From an uncultured Pelagibacteraceae bacterium (GTDB taxonomy: Bacteria > Pseudomonadota > Alphaproteobacteria > Pelagibacterales > Pelagibacteraceae): a DNA stretch of 64,000 bases. How positions within the stretch are numbered: the stretch's first letter is position 1; each line of letters opens with the position of its first letter. The stretch lies in assembly GCA_902579105.1 (NCBI GenBank), contig CACHFM010000007.1, forward strand, positions 1 to 64,000, written 5' to 3'. This document shows, in pieces, positions 35,706-45,183 of the stretch. Under the pieces are notes generated by a model. That model saw only the letters and a list, made by a program, of their open reading frames with translations, was not told the origin of the DNA and ran no database searches. Both the position numbers and the translations under genes were made by a program.

Positions 35706-36149
35706 TTATGCTGTTGCTTGTTTTTTTTCTTCAGTTTTAGGTGTTTCTTTTAAAGTATCTTTTTTCTTTTTATCCACTCTTCTTGCTTCAACATCTCTAT
35801 CTACAAATTCAATAATTGCCATTGGAGCATTATCACCATATCTAAATCCAGCTTTAATTATTCTGGTATAACCACCACTTCTTTTTTCATATCTTTTTGA
35901 CAGAGTTTTTTTAACTTTATTTGCGGATTTAATATCTTGTAATTGTGAAACAAGTGATTTTGTTGTTTGTAATGTTGCTTTTTTACCAAGAGTTATAATT
36001 TTATCAGCTTGTGGCTTTAAAAATTTAGCCTTTGGAAGTGTTGTTTTTATTTGTTCATATTTAATTAAAGAATTTAACATATTCTTTAACAATGCTTTTC
36101 TATGTTCAGAAGTTCTATTTAACTTTTTATTTGACATTCCATGTCTCAT
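35706..36149 (-). CDS. rplQ: 50S ribosomal protein L17
   Basis: A 147-aa subunit protein near the exit tunnel. The start [17 protein letters not shown] is diagnostic, and G-G-Y-T-R-I-I-K-A-G-F-R-Y-G-D-N-A-P follows near residue 95. The tail after about residue 125 is Lys/Glu-rich and longer than in E. coli, as in other alphaproteobacteria. The start shares one base with the rpoA stop. It closes the alpha operon before rluC. Confidence 0.97.
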   Translation of the reverse strand: MRHGMSNKKLNRTSEHRKALLKNMLNSLIKYEQIKTTLPKAKFLKPQADKIITLGKKATLQTTKSLVSQLQDIKSANKVKKTLSKRYEKRSGGYTRIIKAGFRYGDNAPMAIIEFVDRDVEARRVDKKKKDTLKETPKTEEKKQATA

Positions 36150-37177
36150 TAGATTGCTTCCTCTAATTTTTTTGACATCTCTGCTATATTATCTGGTGGC
36201 CAATTTGGAATTTCCATTCCCAAATAAAGTGACATACCAGTTAAAACTTCTTTTATTTCATTTAAAGATTTTCTACCAAAATTTGGTGTTCTTAGCATTT
36301 CACCTTCAGATTTTTGAACTAAATCTCCAATATAAATTATATTATCATTTTTAAGGCAATTCATTGACCTTACAGATAATTCTAACTCATCTACTTTTCT
36401 TAACAAATTTTTATTAAATTCTGGTTCACTAGAAACTTCTTTTACAGGAACTTCTACTGGTTCATCAAAATTAATAAACATTTTCAATTGATCTTGGAAT
36501 ATTCTTGCAGAATAAGCTACCGCATCTTCGGCTGATATAGAGCCATTAGTTTCGACATCCATTGTTAATTTATCATAGTCCAATGCTTTACCTTCTCTAG
36601 CTGTACTGATTGAATAAGAAACTTTTTTTACAGGGCTGTATAGTGAGTCAATTGCTATTAAACCTAATGGTGGTTCTTCTGGTTTGTTTAGTTCAGCTGG
36701 AACATAACCTTTTCCAGTATTAATATTCATTTCCATATGAAAATTTGTATTTTCATCAAGATTACAGATAACTAATTCAGGATTCAATATCTCAACATCT
36801 GGTACTGAAGTTATGTCGGATGCTTTGATTTCACCTGGACCTTTCACATCTAAAACTAACTTTTTTGTAGCTTCTGAATTACATTTTAATGCTAAGGATT
36901 TAACATTTAAAACTATATCTGTAACATCTTCTCTTACACCTTTTATAGATGTAAATTCATGTAATACTCCATCAATTTGTAAAGAAGTAACAGCAGCACC
37001 TCTTATAGAAGATAATAGAATTCTTCTTAATGAATTGCCCAATGTTAAACCATAGCCTTTTTCAAGTGGCTCAGCGATTATTGTTGCACGAGTTAGATCA
37101 TCGCTAATTTTTACATCTAATTTAGCTGGTTTAATTAGTGACTTCCAATTTTTTACATTTACATTTTCAGTTTCCAT
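36149..37177 (-). CDS. rpoA: DNA-directed RNA polymerase subunit alpha
   Basis: A 342-aa assembly subunit of RNA polymerase. The N-terminal dimerisation domain (about 15-240) has [17 protein letters not shown]. The C-terminal domain (about 260-325), which binds UP elements and activators, has S-M-N-C-L-K and [15 protein letters not shown] strong ribosome-binding site GGAGAG lies at 37182-37187, inside the end of rpsK. That is unusual in this window, where most starts lack one. The stop and start of rpsK/rpoA overlap by one base. S4 (rpsD), which sits between rpsK and rpoA in E. coli, is absent here. Confidence 0.98.
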   Translation of the reverse strand: METENVNVKNWKSLIKPAKLDVKISDDLTRATIIAEPLEKGYGLTLGNSLRRILLSSIRGAAVTSLQIDGVLHEFTSIKGVREDVTDIVLNVKSLALKCNSEATKKLVLDVKGPGEIKASDITSVPDVEILNPELVICNLDENTNFHMEMNINTGKGYVPAELNKPEEPPLGLIAIDSLYSPVKKVSYSISTAREGKALDYDKLTMDVETNGSISAEDAVAYSARIFQDQLKMFINFDEPVEVPVKEVSSEPEFNKNLLRKVDELELSVRSMNCLKNDNIIYIGDLVQKSEGEMLRTPNFGRKSLNEIKEVLTGMSLYLGMEIPNWPPDNIAEMSKKLEEAI

Positions 37178-37626
37178 TAAACTCTCCTTTTTTTTGGCGG
37201 TCTAGTTCCATTGTGTGGCATAGGTGTTGTGTCTTTAATTGATAAAATTTTAAATCCTCTAGCTTGTAAGGCTCTTAAAGCTGTTTCACGGCCTGAGCCT
37301 GGTCCTTTTACTTCAACTGATAAAGTTTTCATTCCAAATTCTAAGGCTTTTGAAGCCGCAGCATCAGCTGCGATTTGAGCAGCATAAGGTGTAGATTTTC
37401 TTGAACCTTTAAAACCTTTTTGACCTGCTGATGCCCAAGAAATTACATTTCCACTTGTATCGGCAATCGAAATAATTGTGTTATTAAATGTAGACTGAAC
37501 ATAAGCTATACCATTTAAAATATTTTTTTTTGTTTTTTTCTTTTTTGAATATGAACTTTTATTAATCTTTTTAGAGGGTTTTTCTAATTTATCATCTTTA
37601 TTATCAACTTTATCACTTTTGATCAT
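37177..37626 (-). CDS. rpsK: 30S ribosomal protein S11
   Basis: A 149-aa protein of the 30S platform. The core starts near residue 38 with [16 protein letters not shown] and ends [13 protein letters not shown]. It is about 20 residues longer than E. coli S11 at the N-terminus. That extra part is nearly all Lys, Asp, Ser and Asn. No other in-frame Met occurs before the core, so the extension is probably real. It lies 2 nt after rpsM. Confidence 0.96.
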   Translation of the reverse strand: MIKSDKVDNKDDKLEKPSKKINKSSYSKKKKTKKNILNGIAYVQSTFNNTIISIADTSGNVISWASAGQKGFKGSRKSTPYAAQIAADAAASKALEFGMKTLSVEVKGPGSGRETALRALQARGFKILSIKDTTPMPHNGTRPPKKRRV

Positions 37627-37628
37627 GG

Positions 37629-38012
37629 TTATTTTTTAGTTGGTGTTAATTTTTTTCCTGCAATAGCTATAGCCTTACCTTTTCTTGTTCTTGCATTGCA
37701 TCTTGTTCTTTGACCTCTTACTGGTAATTTTTTTCTATGCCTTGTTCCTCTATAACAAGCAAGGTCAATTAGTCTCTTAATACTTAGTGAGTAATCTCTT
37801 CTTAGATCACCTTCTACTTTAAAATTTTGATCGATGTATTCTCTTATTTTTAAAATTTCATCATCTGTAAGTTCATTAATTCTTTTTTCTCTAGGTATTT
37901 CTAAAGATGAACAAATTTGTTTTGAGAACTTATCACCAATACCATAGATATAAGTCAAACCTATTTGAACAAGTTTATTTTGTGGGATATTGATACCTGC
38001 GATACGAGCCAT
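37629..38012 (-). CDS. rpsM: 30S ribosomal protein S13
   Basis: A 127-aa protein of the 30S head that contacts the P-site tRNA. The N-terminal [10 protein letters not shown] and the helix-hairpin-helix G-I-G-D-K-F-S are typical. [18 protein letters not shown] follows, and a basic tail closes the protein. Its own promoter lies just upstream (38036-38063), so the rpsM-rpsK-rpoA-rplQ-rluC part may be transcribed separately as well as by read-through from adk. L36 (rpmJ), often placed before rpsM, is not found. Confidence 0.97.
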   Translation of the reverse strand: MARIAGINIPQNKLVQIGLTYIYGIGDKFSKQICSSLEIPREKRINELTDDEILKIREYIDQNFKVEGDLRRDYSLSIKRLIDLACYRGTRHRKKLPVRGQRTRCNARTRKGKAIAIAGKKLTPTKK

Positions 38013-38035
38013 AATTTTAGTGATAAATTGTGCCT

Positions 38036-38063
38036 TTTATATAATAAGATTAATCAAAGTCAA
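38036..38063 (-). promoter_or_regulatory. Candidate promoter for the rpsM (alpha) operon
   Basis: On the minus strand TTGACT (38063 to 38058) and TATAAA (38041 to 38036) are 16 bp apart. Each differs from the consensus by one base. They lie in the 55-bp adk-rpsM spacer, one of only three spacers above 50 bp in the superoperon. A start near 38029 would give a leader of about 17 nt, too short for a regulatory RNA of the E. coli alpha-operon type. Confidence 0.6.
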
Positions 38064-38067
38064 CGTC

Positions 38068-38631
38068 TTAAACATTGATAAAAGTCTCTATTTTTCTTGT
38101 TATTTCATCAATTTTAAGACTTCCGTCTATCTCATGAAAATTTGGATTTTTAGAATAGAAATCTAAGACAGGTTTGGTTGTTTCCATATAAGTATCGTAT
38201 CTTTTAAGAATAGTATTTAAGTCATCATCAGATCTTTTTTCTATAATTTTTCTTTTCTCAATTCTTTTAATTATTGTATCTTTATCTACATTAAGAAAAA
38301 AAATATAATCTATTTTTTGGTCTGAACTTTCTAATAAAAAATCTAAATTTTTAGCCTGACTTAGAGATCTAGGATATCCATCAAATATTAATTTATTTTT
38401 TTTTTCAGGATCAAATATACAATTTTCTATAAGTTTATTTACAATTTCATCATTTACAAATTTCCCATCATTCATATTATTAATTATCCTTTTACCTATC
38501 TCTGAATCTTTTGTTATTTCATCTCTTAACATGTCTCCAGTTGATATTTGAAAACCATTGAATTTTTTTAATAAATATTTAGCCTGAGTACCTTTTCCAG
38601 CACCAGGTGGACCAAATATAATAATATTCAC
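38068..38631 (-). CDS. adk: Adenylate kinase (short form)
   Basis: A 187-aa enzyme that interconverts ATP + AMP and 2 ADP. The P-loop is G-P-P-G-A-G-K-G-T-Q at residues 7-16. S-T-G-D-M-L-R-D is the AMP site and F-D-G-Y-P-R-S the next. It is about 27 residues shorter than the E. coli enzyme. The long LID insert is missing, so R-S-D-D-D follows soon after R-I-E-K-R. That is the short variant seen in many alphaproteobacteria. The start lies directly after the secY stop. Confidence 0.96.
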   Translation of the reverse strand: MNIIIFGPPGAGKGTQAKYLLKKFNGFQISTGDMLRDEITKDSEIGKRIINNMNDGKFVNDEIVNKLIENCIFDPEKKNKLIFDGYPRSLSQAKNLDFLLESSDQKIDYIFFLNVDKDTIIKRIEKRKIIEKRSDDDLNTILKRYDTYMETTKPVLDFYSKNPNFHEIDGSLKIDEITRKIETFINV

Positions 38632-39912
38632 TTATTTACCAAATTTAGTTTTTTTAATTAGCTGTTCGTATTGTGAACTCATCATTCTTGTTTGAATTTG
38701 AGTTACTGTATCAATAGCAACAACTACAACAATTAAAATTGATGTTCCGCCCAAATAAAATGGAATAGGATAGTTTGCAATTAAAAATTCTGGCATTAAA
38801 CAAACTAATGTTAAATATAAAGCACCAATGGTTGTTAACTTTGTTAAAATATTTTCTATGTATAAAGCTGTACTTTCACCAGGTCTAATTCCTGGAACAA
38901 ATCCACCGTATTTTCTTAAATTGTCAGCTGTCTCCTTAGGATTAAAAGTTATAGAAGTATAAAAAAAAGTAAAAAATATTATACCTGATGCATATAACAA
39001 CATATAAAGTGGCTGCCCTTGAGTAAAAAATGAACTTAAATTTAAAAAAGTTTCATTATCTGAAAATGAAAAATTTGAAAAAGTTACTGGTAATAACAAA
39101 AGTGCCGATGCAAAAATTGCAGGTATAACGCCGGCTTGATTAATTTTTAATGGTAAATGAGATGACTCTCCACCATACATTTTATTACCCATTTGCCTTT
39201 TAGGATAATTGATTAATATTTTTCTAAGTGCTCTTTCCATAAATACTATAAATAATATTGTAAGGATCAATAATATAAATATAGCCAAAATCATAAATGT
39301 TGATACAGCTCCAGTTCTTCCTAATTCAAAAGTTGTTACTAATGCCCTTGGAATTTCTGCAACAATACCTGCAAAAATTATTAATGATATTCCATTACCA
39401 ATTCCTCTTTGTGTGATTTGTTCACCCAACCACATTAAAAAAAGTGTACCAGCAACAATAGTTGTTACAGTAGTAATTTTAAAAAAAGCACCAGGATTGA
39501 TAACTAAATCAGCTGATGATTCTAGCCCAACCGAAAGACCGTATCCTTGAACTGTAGCTAATAATACTGTTCCGTACCTCGTAATTTGAGTAATTTTAGC
39601 TCTACCTTGTTCTCCTTGAGCTTTTAAATTTTTAAAATAATCAGAAGTACCTGTTAAAAGCTGAACTATAATTGACGAGGAAATATAAGGCATTATTCCA
39701 AGCGCAAATATTGCCATTCTACTAACAGCACCACCTGCAAAAACATTGAACATTCCTAGCAAACCCTTTTGATTGCCCTCCATAACAGATTTTAATTGTT
39801 CTGGGTCTATTCCAGGCAGCGGTACAAATGTCCCAAATCTATATATAGCTAGAATAAATATAGTGAATATTATTCTATTTTTTAAATCATTTGTGGATGT
39901 TGAGGCACTCAT
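38632..39912 (-). CDS. secY: Protein translocase subunit SecY
   Basis: A 426-aa channel subunit of the Sec translocon with about ten membrane helices. L-P-G-I-D-P near the N-terminus and G-I-M-P-Y-I-S-S-S-I-I in helix 2 are typical. R-G-I-G-N-G-I-S-L-I-I-F lies in the middle, and the C-terminal loops include G-x-R-P-G. Its partner SecE is encoded upstream in the same superoperon; secG was not seen. It lies between rplO (8-nt gap) and adk (no gap), as in the spc operon. Confidence 0.97.
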   Translation of the reverse strand: MSASTSTNDLKNRIIFTIFILAIYRFGTFVPLPGIDPEQLKSVMEGNQKGLLGMFNVFAGGAVSRMAIFALGIMPYISSSIIVQLLTGTSDYFKNLKAQGEQGRAKITQITRYGTVLLATVQGYGLSVGLESSADLVINPGAFFKITTVTTIVAGTLFLMWLGEQITQRGIGNGISLIIFAGIVAEIPRALVTTFELGRTGAVSTFMILAIFILLILTILFIVFMERALRKILINYPKRQMGNKMYGGESSHLPLKINQAGVIPAIFASALLLLPVTFSNFSFSDNETFLNLSSFFTQGQPLYMLLYASGIIFFTFFYTSITFNPKETADNLRKYGGFVPGIRPGESTALYIENILTKLTTIGALYLTLVCLMPEFLIANYPIPFYLGGTSILIVVVVAIDTVTQIQTRMMSSQYEQLIKKTKFGK

Positions 39913-39920
39913 TTAAATAA

Positions 39921-40373
39921 TTATTTTTTTAATTGAATAGATCCGCCAATTTTTTCCAGTTTTTCTATTGCTGATTTCGAAGCTAAATCTGCTTCAATGT
40001 TAATCTTATTTTTAACTTCACCAGTTCCAAGTATTTTTAATTTTTTTGAATTTTTATTAATTAATTTTAATTTTTTTAGTAAATCTGAATTAAGAACTTC
40101 ATTTGGATTAATATTTTTTTTATCTATATATGATTGAATTTTTTCTAAATTTAGAATTGTAATTTTATCTTTACTAATAGAGTTAAAACCTCTTTTTGGT
40201 AATCTTCTATATAGAGGCATTTGACCGCCTTCAAAACTTTTAATTGCTACACCTGATCTTGATTTTTGACCTTTAACACCTCTACCAGATGTTTTTCCTT
40301 TTCCAGAACCTATACCTCTACCAACTCTCATTTTAGGTTTATTAATTTTTTCTCTATTATTTAAAGTAATCAT
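39921..40373 (-). CDS. rplO: 50S ribosomal protein L15
   Basis: A 150-aa protein of the large subunit. The Gly-rich N-terminal extension R-V-G-R-G-I-G-S-G-K-G-K-T-S-G-R-G-V-K-G-Q is diagnostic. G-G-Q-M-P-L-Y-R-R-L-P-K-R-G-F follows. Its start overlaps the rpsE stop by one base. In most bacteria rpmD (L30) lies between rpsE and rplO; there is no room for it here. Confidence 0.97.
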   Translation of the reverse strand: MITLNNREKINKPKMRVGRGIGSGKGKTSGRGVKGQKSRSGVAIKSFEGGQMPLYRRLPKRGFNSISKDKITILNLEKIQSYIDKKNINPNEVLNSDLLKKLKLINKNSKKLKILGTGEVKNKINIEADLASKSAIEKLEKIGGSIQLKK

Positions 40374-40888
40374 TATCCTCTTTTTTCTATTATTTCAGAA
40401 ATCTTTTTATTTCTAATTATTGATATTTGTTTAGGTGAATTTTGTTTCATTAAAGCTTTCATTGTAGCTCTAATTACATTATGGGCATTAGAAGTGCCCA
40501 TAGATTTAGCAACAATATCTTTAACACCTAAAACCTCACAAACTGCTCTAACAGGACCTCCTGCAATAATTCCTGTTCCTTTAGAGGCAGATCTTAAGAC
40601 TATTCTACCTGATCCATCTTTTGCTTTAACATCGTGATAAATTGTTCTTCCTTCTCTTAAAGGAATATGTGTTAGCTTTCTTCTAGCCATTTCATTAGCC
40701 TTCTTTATTGCATCTGGAACTTGTTTAGCTTTAGCATGAGCTATACCAATTTTTCCCGCTTGGTTTCCAACTACGACTAGAGCAGAAAAACCAAATCTTC
40801 TTCCACCTTTTACAACTTTAGTAATACGATTTATGTGTACTAATTTTTCTAAAATATCATCAGTTTTTTTATCTTTAATATTTTCCAT
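40373..40888 (-). CDS. rpsE: 30S ribosomal protein S5
   Basis: A 171-aa protein important for decoding accuracy. The dsRNA-binding-like N-domain has V-V-K-G-G-R-R-F-G-F-S-A-L-V-V-V-G. The C-domain has G-T-G-I-I-A-G-G-P-V-R-A-V and K-S-M-G-T-S-N-A-H-N-V-I-R-A. Length is usual for the class. It follows rplR after 2 nt and shares one base with rplO. Confidence 0.97.
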   Translation of the reverse strand: MENIKDKKTDDILEKLVHINRITKVVKGGRRFGFSALVVVGNQAGKIGIAHAKAKQVPDAIKKANEMARRKLTHIPLREGRTIYHDVKAKDGSGRIVLRSASKGTGIIAGGPVRAVCEVLGVKDIVAKSMGTSNAHNVIRATMKALMKQNSPKQISIIRNKKISEIIEKRG

Positions 40889-40890
40889 AT

Positions 40891-41247
40891 TTAAAATTCC
40901 ATTCCATTTTCACGTAAAGTTTCAGCAAAAATTTTAATTCTACCATGATATCTATAACTTCCTCTATCAAAGAATATTTTAGTTATATTTTTCTCATGAG
41001 CCTTTTTAGCAAGTCTAGCAGCAACAATTTTAGATAATTCAGTTTTATTAACTTTATCACTACTACGAAGATCTTTTTCAACTGATGACGCTGATAACAA
41101 TGTTATTTTTTTAATATCATCAATTATTTGTGCTGAAATATTTTTAGAAGATCTAGAAATACTTAATCTATATCTATCTTTAGATGCAACTCTTTTTACT
41201 TTATTACTAACTCTAAATCTTTTTCTATTACTAGTATTTAATTTCAT
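40891..41247 (-). CDS. rplR: 50S ribosomal protein L18
   Basis: A 118-aa 5S rRNA-binding protein. The C-terminal block [18 protein letters not shown] is diagnostic (F-D-R-G-x-x-x-Y-H-G-R in the family), ending L-R-E-N-G-M-E-F. The N-terminal part is basic and variable. The start shares one base with the rplF stop. Position in rplF-rplR-rpsE order agrees. Confidence 0.96.
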   Translation of the reverse strand: MKLNTSNRKRFRVSNKVKRVASKDRYRLSISRSSKNISAQIIDDIKKITLLSASSVEKDLRSSDKVNKTELSKIVAARLAKKAHEKNITKIFFDRGSYRYHGRIKIFAETLRENGMEF

Positions 41248-41786
41248 TATTTTTTCTTTCCTTCTTTTTTAAGAACATACTGACCTTTTTCTCTAATTCC
41301 TTTTCCTTTGTATGGCTCGATTTTTCTAAGCGTTTTAAGTTTTGAGACTATTGCTCCAACTAATTGTTTGTCAGAGCCAGTTATTTTTAAAGTAGTTTGT
41401 TTTTCGACTAAAACTTTAATTCCTTCAGGAATATCAAAATTAATATCGTGACTATAACCAAGTTGAAGATTTAATTGATTTCCTTTTACTGCAGCTCTGT
41501 AACCTACACCAACGAGTTCTAATGTTTTTTCATAACCTGTACTAGATCCTATAACTGCGTTATTAATTAAACTTCTATTCATGCCCCATAATCTTTTTGA
41601 ATTTTGATCAACCTTTTTTGGCTTAATTGAAATTTCTTTACCTTCTTTAATATCTAAACTAAACATATCTAAATCAATATTAATTGACTTTTTTCCAAGC
41701 GGTCCTTCAATATTAATAATGTTACCTGCTAAAAAAACTTTAACTTTTTCGGGAATTGAAATATTTATTTTACCTATTTTAGACAT
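41247..41786 (-). CDS. rplF: 50S ribosomal protein L6
   Basis: A 179-aa two-domain protein at the base of the L7/L12 stalk. M-S-K-I-G-K-I-N-I begins the first domain. [15 protein letters not shown] and the late P-Y-K-G-K-G-I-R are family motifs. Length matches E. coli (177). The start shares one base with the rpsH stop and the stop with rplR. Confidence 0.97.
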   Translation of the reverse strand: MSKIGKINISIPEKVKVFLAGNIINIEGPLGKKSINIDLDMFSLDIKEGKEISIKPKKVDQNSKRLWGMNRSLINNAVIGSSTGYEKTLELVGVGYRAAVKGNQLNLQLGYSHDINFDIPEGIKVLVEKQTTLKITGSDKQLVGAIVSKLKTLRKIEPYKGKGIREKGQYVLKKEGKKK

Positions 41787-42181
41787 TAAAATACCTTACA
41801 AATTATTTCGCCACCAATACGTTGTTTTCTAGCATCTATGTCTGTCATAACTCCTTTTGGTGTTGATACGATAGCTATTCCAAGACCATTATTAATTTTC
41901 GGTAAACTTTCAGCGCTAGAAAAAATTCTTCTACCTGGTTTTGATACACGTTCAAATGCACTAATTACTGGATTTCCAGAGTGATATTTCAATTCTAATG
42001 ACAAAATTGTTTTATTATTTTCAGTATTAATTTTAAAATCTTTAATAAATCCCTCATTTTTAAGTATATCAGCAATTTTAGTTTTAAAATTTGAAGATGG
42101 TAATTCAACTTTTTTATGATTTCTTGCTTGAGCGTTTTTAACTCTTGCTATCATATCTCCAATTGGGTCACTTAAACTCAT
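41786..42181 (-). CDS. rpsH: 30S ribosomal protein S8
   Basis: A 131-aa primary 16S-binding protein. D-P-I-G-D-M-I-A-R-V-K-N-A begins it. The C-terminal I-V-S-T-P-K-G-V-M-T-D followed by I-G-G-E-I-I-C-K-V-F is diagnostic. In E. coli S8 represses the spc operon at an mRNA site near the rplX-rplE junction. Here that junction overlaps by 1 bp, and I could not identify the site by eye. Confidence 0.97.
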   Translation of the reverse strand: MSLSDPIGDMIARVKNAQARNHKKVELPSSNFKTKIADILKNEGFIKDFKINTENNKTILSLELKYHSGNPVISAFERVSKPGRRIFSSAESLPKINNGLGIAIVSTPKGVMTDIDARKQRIGGEIICKVF

Positions 42182-42192
42182 AATTTTCCTTT

Positions 42193-42498
42193 CTACCAGC
42201 TTGATTTAACTAAGCCAGGTATCTTTCCTTGTAATCCTAATTGCCTTAAAGCAATTCTAGAAATTTTTAATTTTCTGTAGACCCCATGTGGTCTTCCAGT
42301 AATCTCACATCTATTCATAACTCTAGTTTTAGATGAATTTCTTGGCAATTTTGATAGTTTTTGTTGCGCTTTAAATCTTTCTTCTAATGGAATTTTTTTA
42401 TCCATAATAATTTTTTTTAGAGCTTGTCTCTTTTTATAAAGTCTATTAGATAATTTAATTCGACTCTTGTTCTTGTTGACTGCGCTTAACTTTGCCAT
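42193..42498 (-). CDS. rpsN: 30S ribosomal protein S14 (zinc-free form)
   Basis: A 101-aa protein of the 30S head. It is the long C-minus form: there is no C-x-x-C pair, and only one Cys in R-C-E-I-T-G-R-P-H-G-V-Y. The end S-R-I-A-L-R-Q-L-G-L-Q-G-K-I-P-G is typical. It follows rplE after 2 nt and precedes rpsH by 11 nt. Confidence 0.97.
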   Translation of the reverse strand: MAKLSAVNKNKSRIKLSNRLYKKRQALKKIIMDKKIPLEERFKAQQKLSKLPRNSSKTRVMNRCEITGRPHGVYRKLKISRIALRQLGLQGKIPGLVKSSW

Positions 42499-42500
42499 AT

Positions 42501-43055
42501 CTAGTTGTCTCCTTTTTTAATAAATGGAAAATTCATTTTTTCTAATAAAGCAAAACTATGCTCTTTATTAATAGTCTTTATTACAATTATAATGTCTATT
42601 CCTCTTACTTTATCTGCTCTATCAAAACTTACTTCGGGGAATATAATGTGTTCTTTAATACCAAACGAATAGTTTCCAAACTTATCAAATCCTTTAGGAG
42701 ATAATCCTCTAAAATCTTTAATTCTTGGTAAAGCAATATTTACAAGTCTATCTAAAAATTCATACATTTTATTTTTTCTTAAAGTAACTTTCAATCCAGC
42801 ATTAGATCCTTTTCTAGTCTTAAAATTTGCAACTGATTTTTTAAATTTTGTAGTAACAGGTTTTTGTCCGGTAATTTTAGCTAAATCATCTTCACATGAC
42901 TTTAGTATCTTTGAGTCATTTCCATCAACACCGAGACCCATGTTTAAAACTATTTTCTCTATTCTTGGAGACATATAAATATTTCTAAAACCAAATTGAT
43001 CTTTTAGAGCAGGCTGGATTTCTTCGCTAAACATTTTTTTTAATCTTGGTGTCAT
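42501..43055 (-). CDS. rplE: 50S ribosomal protein L5
   Basis: A 184-aa 5S rRNA-binding protein that contacts the P-site tRNA. Blocks include I-V-L-N-M-G-L-G, the G-Q-K-P-V-T-T-K element, and G-L-S-P-K-G-F-D-K-F-G-N-Y-S-F-G. I-F-P-E-V-S-F-D follows, then the G-I-D-I-I-I-V region. The start shares one base with the rplX stop. Confidence 0.97.
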   Translation of the reverse strand: MTPRLKKMFSEEIQPALKDQFGFRNIYMSPRIEKIVLNMGLGVDGNDSKILKSCEDDLAKITGQKPVTTKFKKSVANFKTRKGSNAGLKVTLRKNKMYEFLDRLVNIALPRIKDFRGLSPKGFDKFGNYSFGIKEHIIFPEVSFDRADKVRGIDIIIVIKTINKEHSFALLEKMNFPFIKKGDN

Positions 43056-43300
43056 TATTTTTTAACCTTTGTTTTTTTAACTGCTTTTTCGTCAATCAAC
43101 TTTAAATTTGATAAATGTATAAAACTTTCTTTAGATATAATTCCACCTTTTTTTTCTTTTGTAGTTTTTACATGTTTTTTAACCATATTTATCTCTTTAA
43201 CTTTAGCTCTATTGTTAAGTCTATCAATTTCAATTACTTCACCTTCTTTTTTTTTATCTTTACCAATTAAAACTTTTACTTTTAATCCCTTCTTAATCAT
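43055..43300 (-). CDS. rplX: 50S ribosomal protein L24
   Basis: An 81-aa assembly-initiating protein with one KOW motif. [17 protein letters not shown] marks the N-terminal part. It is shorter than E. coli L24 (104 aa) because the C-terminal extension is cut back to a Lys-rich tail. Position between rplN and rplE confirms the call. Confidence 0.94.
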   Translation of the reverse strand: MIKKGLKVKVLIGKDKKKEGEVIEIDRLNNRAKVKEINMVKKHVKTTKEKKGGIISKESFIHLSNLKLIDEKAVKKTKVKK

Positions 43301-43302
43301 TT

Positions 43303-43671
43303 TTATAAAACCTCCGGGGCTAATGAAATAATTTTCATTTGTCCTCTGCTTCTAAGTTCTCTAGTAACTGGACCAAAAATTCTAGTACCAACTGGTTCGC
43401 CTTTATCATCAACAAGCACTGCTGCATTATTATCAAATTTTACTTTTGAACCGTCATTTCTATGAATTCCTTTTTTAACTCTAACAACAACGGCTTTATG
43501 TACTGTACCTTTTTTAACTTTACCTTTGGGTATAGCTTCCTTTACAGCTATTACTATAGTATCACCAATACTTGCGTATCTCCTTTTTGATCCTCCAAGT
43601 ACCTTTATACATTCAATTTTTTTAGCACCTGTATTATCAGCAACTTGTAATTCTGTTTGTACACCAATCAT
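43303..43671 (-). CDS. rplN: 50S ribosomal protein L14
   Basis: A 122-aa beta-barrel protein at the subunit interface, of standard length. [17 protein letters not shown] begins it. [10 protein letters not shown] and [13 protein letters not shown] are diagnostic. The start shares one base with the rpsQ stop, and rplX begins 2 nt after its stop. Confidence 0.98.
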   Translation of the reverse strand: MIGVQTELQVADNTGAKKIECIKVLGGSKRRYASIGDTIVIAVKEAIPKGKVKKGTVHKAVVVRVKKGIHRNDGSKVKFDNNAAVLVDDKGEPVGTRIFGPVTRELRSRGQMKIISLAPEVL

Positions 43672-43907
43672 TATTTTAAATTCTCCATTACTTGAAATTT
43701 TTTGTTTTTAGAAAATGGTTTGCTTTCAATAATTGAAACTTTATCGCCTGTTTTAAATTTATTATTTTCATCGTGGGCATTATAATTTTTTCTAACTTTG
43801 ATCACTTTTTTAAGTACCGGATGTGAGTATTTTCTTTCTACCATAACAGTAATTGTTTTGTTTGGCTTATCACTAATTACTACTCCAGTTAAAATTTTTT
43901 TAGGCAT
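43671..43907 (-). CDS. rpsQ: 30S ribosomal protein S17
   Basis: A 78-aa primary 16S-binding protein. [16 protein letters not shown] begins the OB fold. [18 protein letters not shown] is the family block. The start lies 8 bp inside the rpmC end, a larger overlap than most pairs in this cluster. Confidence 0.97.
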   Translation of the reverse strand: MPKKILTGVVISDKPNKTITVMVERKYSHPVLKKVIKVRKNYNAHDENNKFKTGDKVSIIESKPFSKNKKFQVMENLK

Positions 43908-44091
43908 TAATTTTTCCTTTTAATATAGTTTTTAATCTTGCTATTGTTTTTTTAGTTTCAGTAATCTTTGATGGATTGGTTATTTGAGAATTAATTTTTT
44001 GAAATCTAAAATTAAAAAGATCTTTCTTCAATTTATCTATATTTTTTAAAGCTTCGTCTTTAGTCAATTTTTTAATTTCTTGTTTTTTCAT
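43900..44091 (-). CDS. rpmC: 50S ribosomal protein L29
   Basis: A 63-aa helical hairpin protein at the tunnel exit, where SRP and trigger factor dock. [16 protein letters not shown] is the conserved turn (family L-x-x-L-R-x-x). T-I-A-R-L-K-T-I-L follows. Position between rplP and rpsQ is canonical. Confidence 0.96.
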   Translation of the reverse strand: MKKQEIKKLTKDEALKNIDKLKKDLFNFRFQKINSQITNPSKITETKKTIARLKTILKGKINA

Positions 44092-44092
44092 T

Positions 44093-44503
44093 TTAAGAAT
44101 ATCTTTTAATAGTTTTAGTTTTAATAGGTAATTTTGCTGATGCTTTGTAAAGTGCTTCTTTAGCTATTTGATCAGAAACACCATCAACCTCAAATAAAAT
44201 TCTCCCAGGTTTTACTCTACATGCAAAAAATTCAGGACTTCCTTTACCTTTACCCATTCTTACCTCAATTGGTTTTTTTGAAACAGGTACATTCGGAAAA
44301 ATTCTTGTCCAAACTCTACCCTGTCTCTTCATATGTCTTGTTAACGCTACTCTGGCTGCTTCTATTTGTTTTCCAGTTATTCTATCTGGTTGTAATGCTT
44401 TAAGAGCAAACGAACCATAGTTAATAGTACTAGCACGCGTTGCATTTCCGTGTATTCTACCTTTGTGTGCCTTTCTCCATTTTGTTCTTACTGGTTGAAG
44501 CAT
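44093..44503 (-). CDS. rplP: 50S ribosomal protein L16
   Basis: A 136-aa protein that helps position the A-site t[19 protein letters not shown] is the typical start. [23 protein letters not shown] and P-G-R-I-L-F-E follow. The R-x-x-P residue region hydroxylated in E. coli is not resolvable from sequence. The start shares one base with the rpsC stop. Confidence 0.98.
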   Translation of the reverse strand: MLQPVRTKWRKAHKGRIHGNATRASTINYGSFALKALQPDRITGKQIEAARVALTRHMKRQGRVWTRIFPNVPVSKKPIEVRMGKGKGSPEFFACRVKPGRILFEVDGVSDQIAKEALYKASAKLPIKTKTIKRYS

Positions 44504-45183
44504 TATTCTTTGCCCTCTTTTTCTTTAACTTTGTTTGTTTCTTGACTAAATTCTTTTGCAAAAACTTCTCCTTTATATATCCAAACTTTAATTCCTATAA
44601 TTCCATAAGTAGTTAGAGCTTCAGCTTCAGCATAATCGATATCAGCTCTTAATGTGTGTGATGGGATGCTGCCATCTCTTAGCCATTCAGTTCTGGCAAT
44701 TTCATTTCCACCTAATCTTCCGCTAATTGAAACTTTAATTCCTTTAGCTCCTAGTCTAATACATGATTGCATAGCTCTTTTCATTGCTCTTCTATATGAT
44801 ATTCTTTTTACTAGTTGTTGAGCTATATTTTCGGCAACTAAATAAGCATTAGTCTCAGGTTTTTTAACTTCTTTAATATTTAATGTAACTTCATTGGTTG
44901 TAAATTTAGATACTTGATTTTTAATTTTATCAATATCACTTCCTTTTTTACCTATAACAAAACCAGGTCTAGATGTGTATATCGTTACAAAACACTTGTT
45001 TGCAGTTCTTTCGATCATAACTTTTGAGACACCTGAGTTAACTACATTTTTTTTGATGTATTCTCTTATTTTAAAATCTTCAATTAAATAATTTCCAAAA
45101 TCTTTTTTCTTAGCATACCAAACAGAGTCCCATCCTCTATTTACACCTAATCTAAAACCTACAGGATTAACTTTTTGCCCCAT
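44503..45183 (-). CDS. rpsC: 30S ribosomal protein S3
   Basis: A 226-aa protein at the mRNA entry site with helicase-like action. [15 protein letters not shown] is the universal start. It lies at 45183, so the 14 residues encoded upstream in the open frame (to 45225) are rejected. The KH domain has [12 protein letters not shown]. The C-domain has [15 protein letters not shown] and [10 protein letters not shown]. With this start it overlaps rplV by 17 bp. Confidence 0.97.
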   Translation of the reverse strand: MGQKVNPVGFRLGVNRGWDSVWYAKKKDFGNYLIEDFKIREYIKKNVVNSGVSKVMIERTANKCFVTIYTSRPGFVIGKKGSDIDKIKNQVSKFTTNEVTLNIKEVKKPETNAYLVAENIAQQLVKRISYRRAMKRAMQSCIRLGAKGIKVSISGRLGGNEIARTEWLRDGSIPSHTLRADIDYAEAEALTTYGIIGIKVWIYKGEVFAKEFSQETNKVKEKEGKE

